NCBI GenBank assembly: GCA_944338265.1
Contig: CALVLO010000080.1
Location: 1-6,906, forward strand
Direction: 5' to 3'
Source of the DNA: an uncultured Clostridia bacterium
Lineage (GTDB): Bacteria > Bacillota > Clostridia > Christensenellales > Borkfalkiaceae
DNA: 6,906 nucleotides
The notes under the pieces are model-generated. The model made no database searches. It was given only the letters and a program-made list of their open reading frames with translations, and had not been told where the DNA came from. Both the position numbers and the translations under genes were made by a program. Below, one piece after another: positions 5,577 through 6,906 of this stretch (positions are counted from its first letter, which is position 1; every line of letters starts with the position of its first letter).

Positions 5577-6725
5577 ATGGCAAACAGGTTTGTTTTGAAT
5601 GAAACGAGCTACCACGGCAAGGGCGCGATCCAAGAGATCGCCGCGGAAGTCAAGGGCAGGGGCTTTAAGAAGTGCTTTGTCTGCTCCGATCCCGATCTTT
5701 TGAAGTTCGGCGTGACCAAAAAGGTTACGGACGTTCTCGATGCGGCGGGCATCCGCTACGCGATCTATTCGGAGATCAAGCCCAATCCCACCATCGAAAA
5801 CGTGCAGACGGGCGTGAAGGCGTTCAAGAAGAGCAAGGCGGACTGCATTATTGCGATCGGCGGCGGCTCTTCGATGGATACCGCAAAAGCCATCGGCATC
5901 ATCATCGCCAATCCCAAGTTTGCGGACGTGCGCTCTTTGGAGGGCGTCGCGCCCACGACCAAGAAGAGCGTGCCCATCATCGCCGTTCCCACGACGGCAG
6001 GCACCGCGGCGGAGGTCACCATCAACTACGTTATCACTGACAGCGAAAAGAACCGCAAAATGGTGTGCGTGGATGTGCATGATATCCCCGTCGTCGCCGT
6101 CGTCGATCCCGATATGATGAGCTCGATGCCCAAGGGGCTTACGGCTGCAACGGGCATGGACGCCTTGACGCACGCCATCGAGGGCTATATCACCAAGGGT
6201 GCTTGGGCAATGAGCGATATGTTCCACTTGAAGGCGATCGAGATCATCGCAAAGTCTCTGCGTGGCGCCGTTGCCAACACGCCCGAAGGCAGAGAGGGGA
6301 TGGCGCTCGGGCAGTATATCGCGGGCATGGGCTTCTCCAATGTGGGGCTCGGCATCGTTCACTCGATGGCGCATCCCTTGGGTGCGCTCTACGATACGCC
6401 TCACGGCGTTGCAAATGCCATTTTGCTGCCTACCGTCATGGAGTACAATGCCGAAGCGACAGGCGAGAAGTACCGCGACATTGCTGCAGCGATGGGCGTG
6501 CAGGGCGTAGAGAAGATGACGCTCGACGAGGCACGCAAGGCAGCCGTTGCCGCCGTCAAACAGCTCTCGGAGGATGTCGGCATCCCCAAGGATCTCAAGG
6601 ATATCGTCAAGGAAGCCGACCTCGACTTCTTGGCGCAGTCGGCAATGGACGATGCTTGCCGCCCCGGCAATCCCAAAGACCCCACCAAAGAGGATATCAT
6701 CGCGCTCTATAAATCCCTCCTTTGA
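5577..6725 (+). CDS. fucO: Lactaldehyde reductase FucO (L-1,2-propanediol oxidoreductase)
   Basis: This iron-dependent group III alcohol dehydrogenase reduces L-lactaldehyde, the product of RhaD, to L-1,2-propanediol with NADH, allowing fermentative rhamnose use. Its 382 residues are very close to E. coli FucO throughout: MANRF.LNET at the start, IAIGGGSSMDTAKAIG (92-107), PTTAGTAAEVTINYVITD (138-155) and GMGFSNVGLGIVHSMAHPLGA (250-270). Iron ligands are D195, H199, H262 and H276. D38 after the first beta strand matches the Asp that gives E. coli FucO its preference for NAD over NADP. The start follows AAGGAG at 5563-5568 by 8 bases. The stop is doubled in frame (TGA TGA, 6723-6728). Its position after rhaD ties it to the rhamnose pathway, although fucose use would need the same enzyme. 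Confidence 0.95.
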   Translation: MANRFVLNETSYHGKGAIQEIAAEVKGRGFKKCFVCSDPDLLKFGVTKKVTDVLDAAGIRYAIYSEIKPNPTIENVQTGVKAFKKSKADCIIAIGGGSSMDTAKAIGIIIANPKFADVRSLEGVAPTTKKSVPIIAVPTTAGTAAEVTINYVITDSEKNRKMVCVDVHDIPVVAVVDPDMMSSMPKGLTAATGMDALTHAIEGYITKGAWAMSDMFHLKAIEIIAKSLRGAVANTPEGREGMALGQYIAGMGFSNVGLGIVHSMAHPLGALYDTPHGVANAILLPTVMEYNAEATGEKYRDIAAAMGVQGVEKMTLDEARKAAVAAVKQLSEDVGIPKDLKDIVKEADLDFLAQSAMDDACRPGNPKDPTKEDIIALYKSLL

Positions 6726-6744
6726 TGAAATCGCGCTGTATGCG

Positions 6745-6792
6745 GCAAGGAATTTTGCAGGCTTCTGCCCGCAAAATTCCTTGCTTTTTTTT
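6745..6792 (+). terminator. Strong intrinsic terminator after fucO
   Basis: GCAAGGAATTTTGC (6745-6758) pairs perfectly over 14 bp with GCAAAATTCCTTGC (6771-6784). The stem can continue inside with GGC/GCC after one mismatch, around a TTCT loop. Eight T follow (6785-6792). It marks the end of the rhamnose transcription unit. Confidence 0.95.
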
Positions 6793-6809
6793 GGGAAATG
6801 GTGTAAGAT
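6781..6809 (+). promoter_or_regulatory. Possible promoter of the tRNA-like gene
   Basis: TTGCTT (6781-6786) and TAAGAT (6804-6809) have a 17-bp spacer, the same spacing as the other promoters here, with predicted start near 6816, 14 bases before the tRNA-like sequence. The -35 box lies in the 3' arm of the fucO terminator, so this could be chance. Confidence 0.35.
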
Positions 6810-6829
6810 AAATAGCGTCGATCGGATAC

Positions 6830-6882
6830 GCTTCCGTAGTTAAATGGATATAACAGCCCCCACCTAAGGGAGCCGTTGTGGG
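6830..6882 (+). tRNA. tRNA-Arg(CCU)-like gene, 5' part only, probably defective
   Basis: The 5' half follows tRNA numbering well: acceptor strand GCTTCCG (6830-6836), TA at positions 8-9, a D arm GTTA/TAAC with an 8-nt loop AATGGATA that keeps A14, G18-G19 and A21, then an anticodon loop CACCTAA (6861-6867) with anticodon CCU and A37. CCGTT (6873-6877) and GTGGG (6878-6882) fit a variable loop and the 5' strand of the T stem. Faults: base 33 is A rather than the near-universal U, the two outer anticodon-stem pairs do not form (GCCCC against GGGAG), and no TTCGA-type T loop, CCCAC strand or CGGAAGC acceptor 3' strand occurs before the window ends. It may be a pseudo-tRNA, an insertion scar or an assembly-edge artefact. 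Confidence 0.45.
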
Positions 6883-6906
6883 TGCACCCCGTTGCGAAGC
6901 AACGGC
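6872..6906. repeat. Nested inverted repeats at the right edge
   Basis: GCCGTTG (6872-6878) is perfectly complementary to CAACGGC (6900-6906). Between them lie the palindrome GGGTGCACCC (6880-6889) and a second arm, CCGTTGC (6889-6895), which pairs with GCAACGG (6899-6905) across a GAA loop. The right-hand arm can therefore pair with either of two left-hand arms. The element may continue beyond the window, and its identity is unknown. Confidence 0.55.

Noticed and set aside
5406..6404. 332-residue open frame on the - strand, antisense to fucO
   Set aside because: It has His/Asp/Arg-rich low-complexity composition typical of an antisense shadow, and it also runs through the rhaD-fucO gap and its promoter.

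Overview
The window carries a compact L-rhamnose catabolic locus from a fairly GC-rich bacterium. The enzymes are confident family matches by conserved motifs. The host is less certain: purine-rich Shine-Dalgarno sequences, intrinsic terminators with long T tracts, TTG-N17-TATAAT promoters and an AraC regulator of a type common in Clostridia point to a Clostridia-like Bacillota, possibly from the gut. The phylum is an inference, not something seen directly.

Left part (1-1014): the 3' end of an unrecognised gene on the + strand is followed almost at once by a gene for a CBS-pair protein. That protein has a helical N-terminal domain with an R-N-x3-H motif resembling HEPN ribonuclease domains. 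Its extended -10 promoter places the predicted transcript start on the A of its ATG. A strong hairpin with A and T tracts on both sides separates this gene from the convergent AraC-type regulator and probably terminates both.

Middle part (1016-2085): the AraC/cupin regulator is on the - strand, divergent from the rhamnose genes. The 119-bp gap holds two back-to-back promoters with about 31 bp between their -35 boxes, the natural place for an operator. The regulator promoter has the same geometry as the CBS gene promoter, so it too is predicted to be leaderless.

Right part (2086-6792): rhaB, rhaA, rhaD and fucO run in one direction. RhaA would isomerise L-rhamnose to L-rhamnulose, RhaB would phosphorylate it, RhaD would cleave it to DHAP and L-lactaldehyde, and FucO would reduce L-lactaldehyde to L-1,2-propanediol while regenerating NAD+. 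rhaA and rhaD overlap by 4 nt. fucO has a possible promoter of its own, and the block ends at a strong terminator. No transporter or mutarotase gene is present here. RhaB is odd in two ways: it stops about 50 residues early compared with the family, and it has Glu where the catalytic Asp is expected.

Right edge (6830-6906): the 5' half of a tRNA-Arg(CCU)-like gene runs into an unrelated inverted-repeat sequence instead of a normal T arm and acceptor 3' strand. It looks broken, chimeric or affected by an assembly end.
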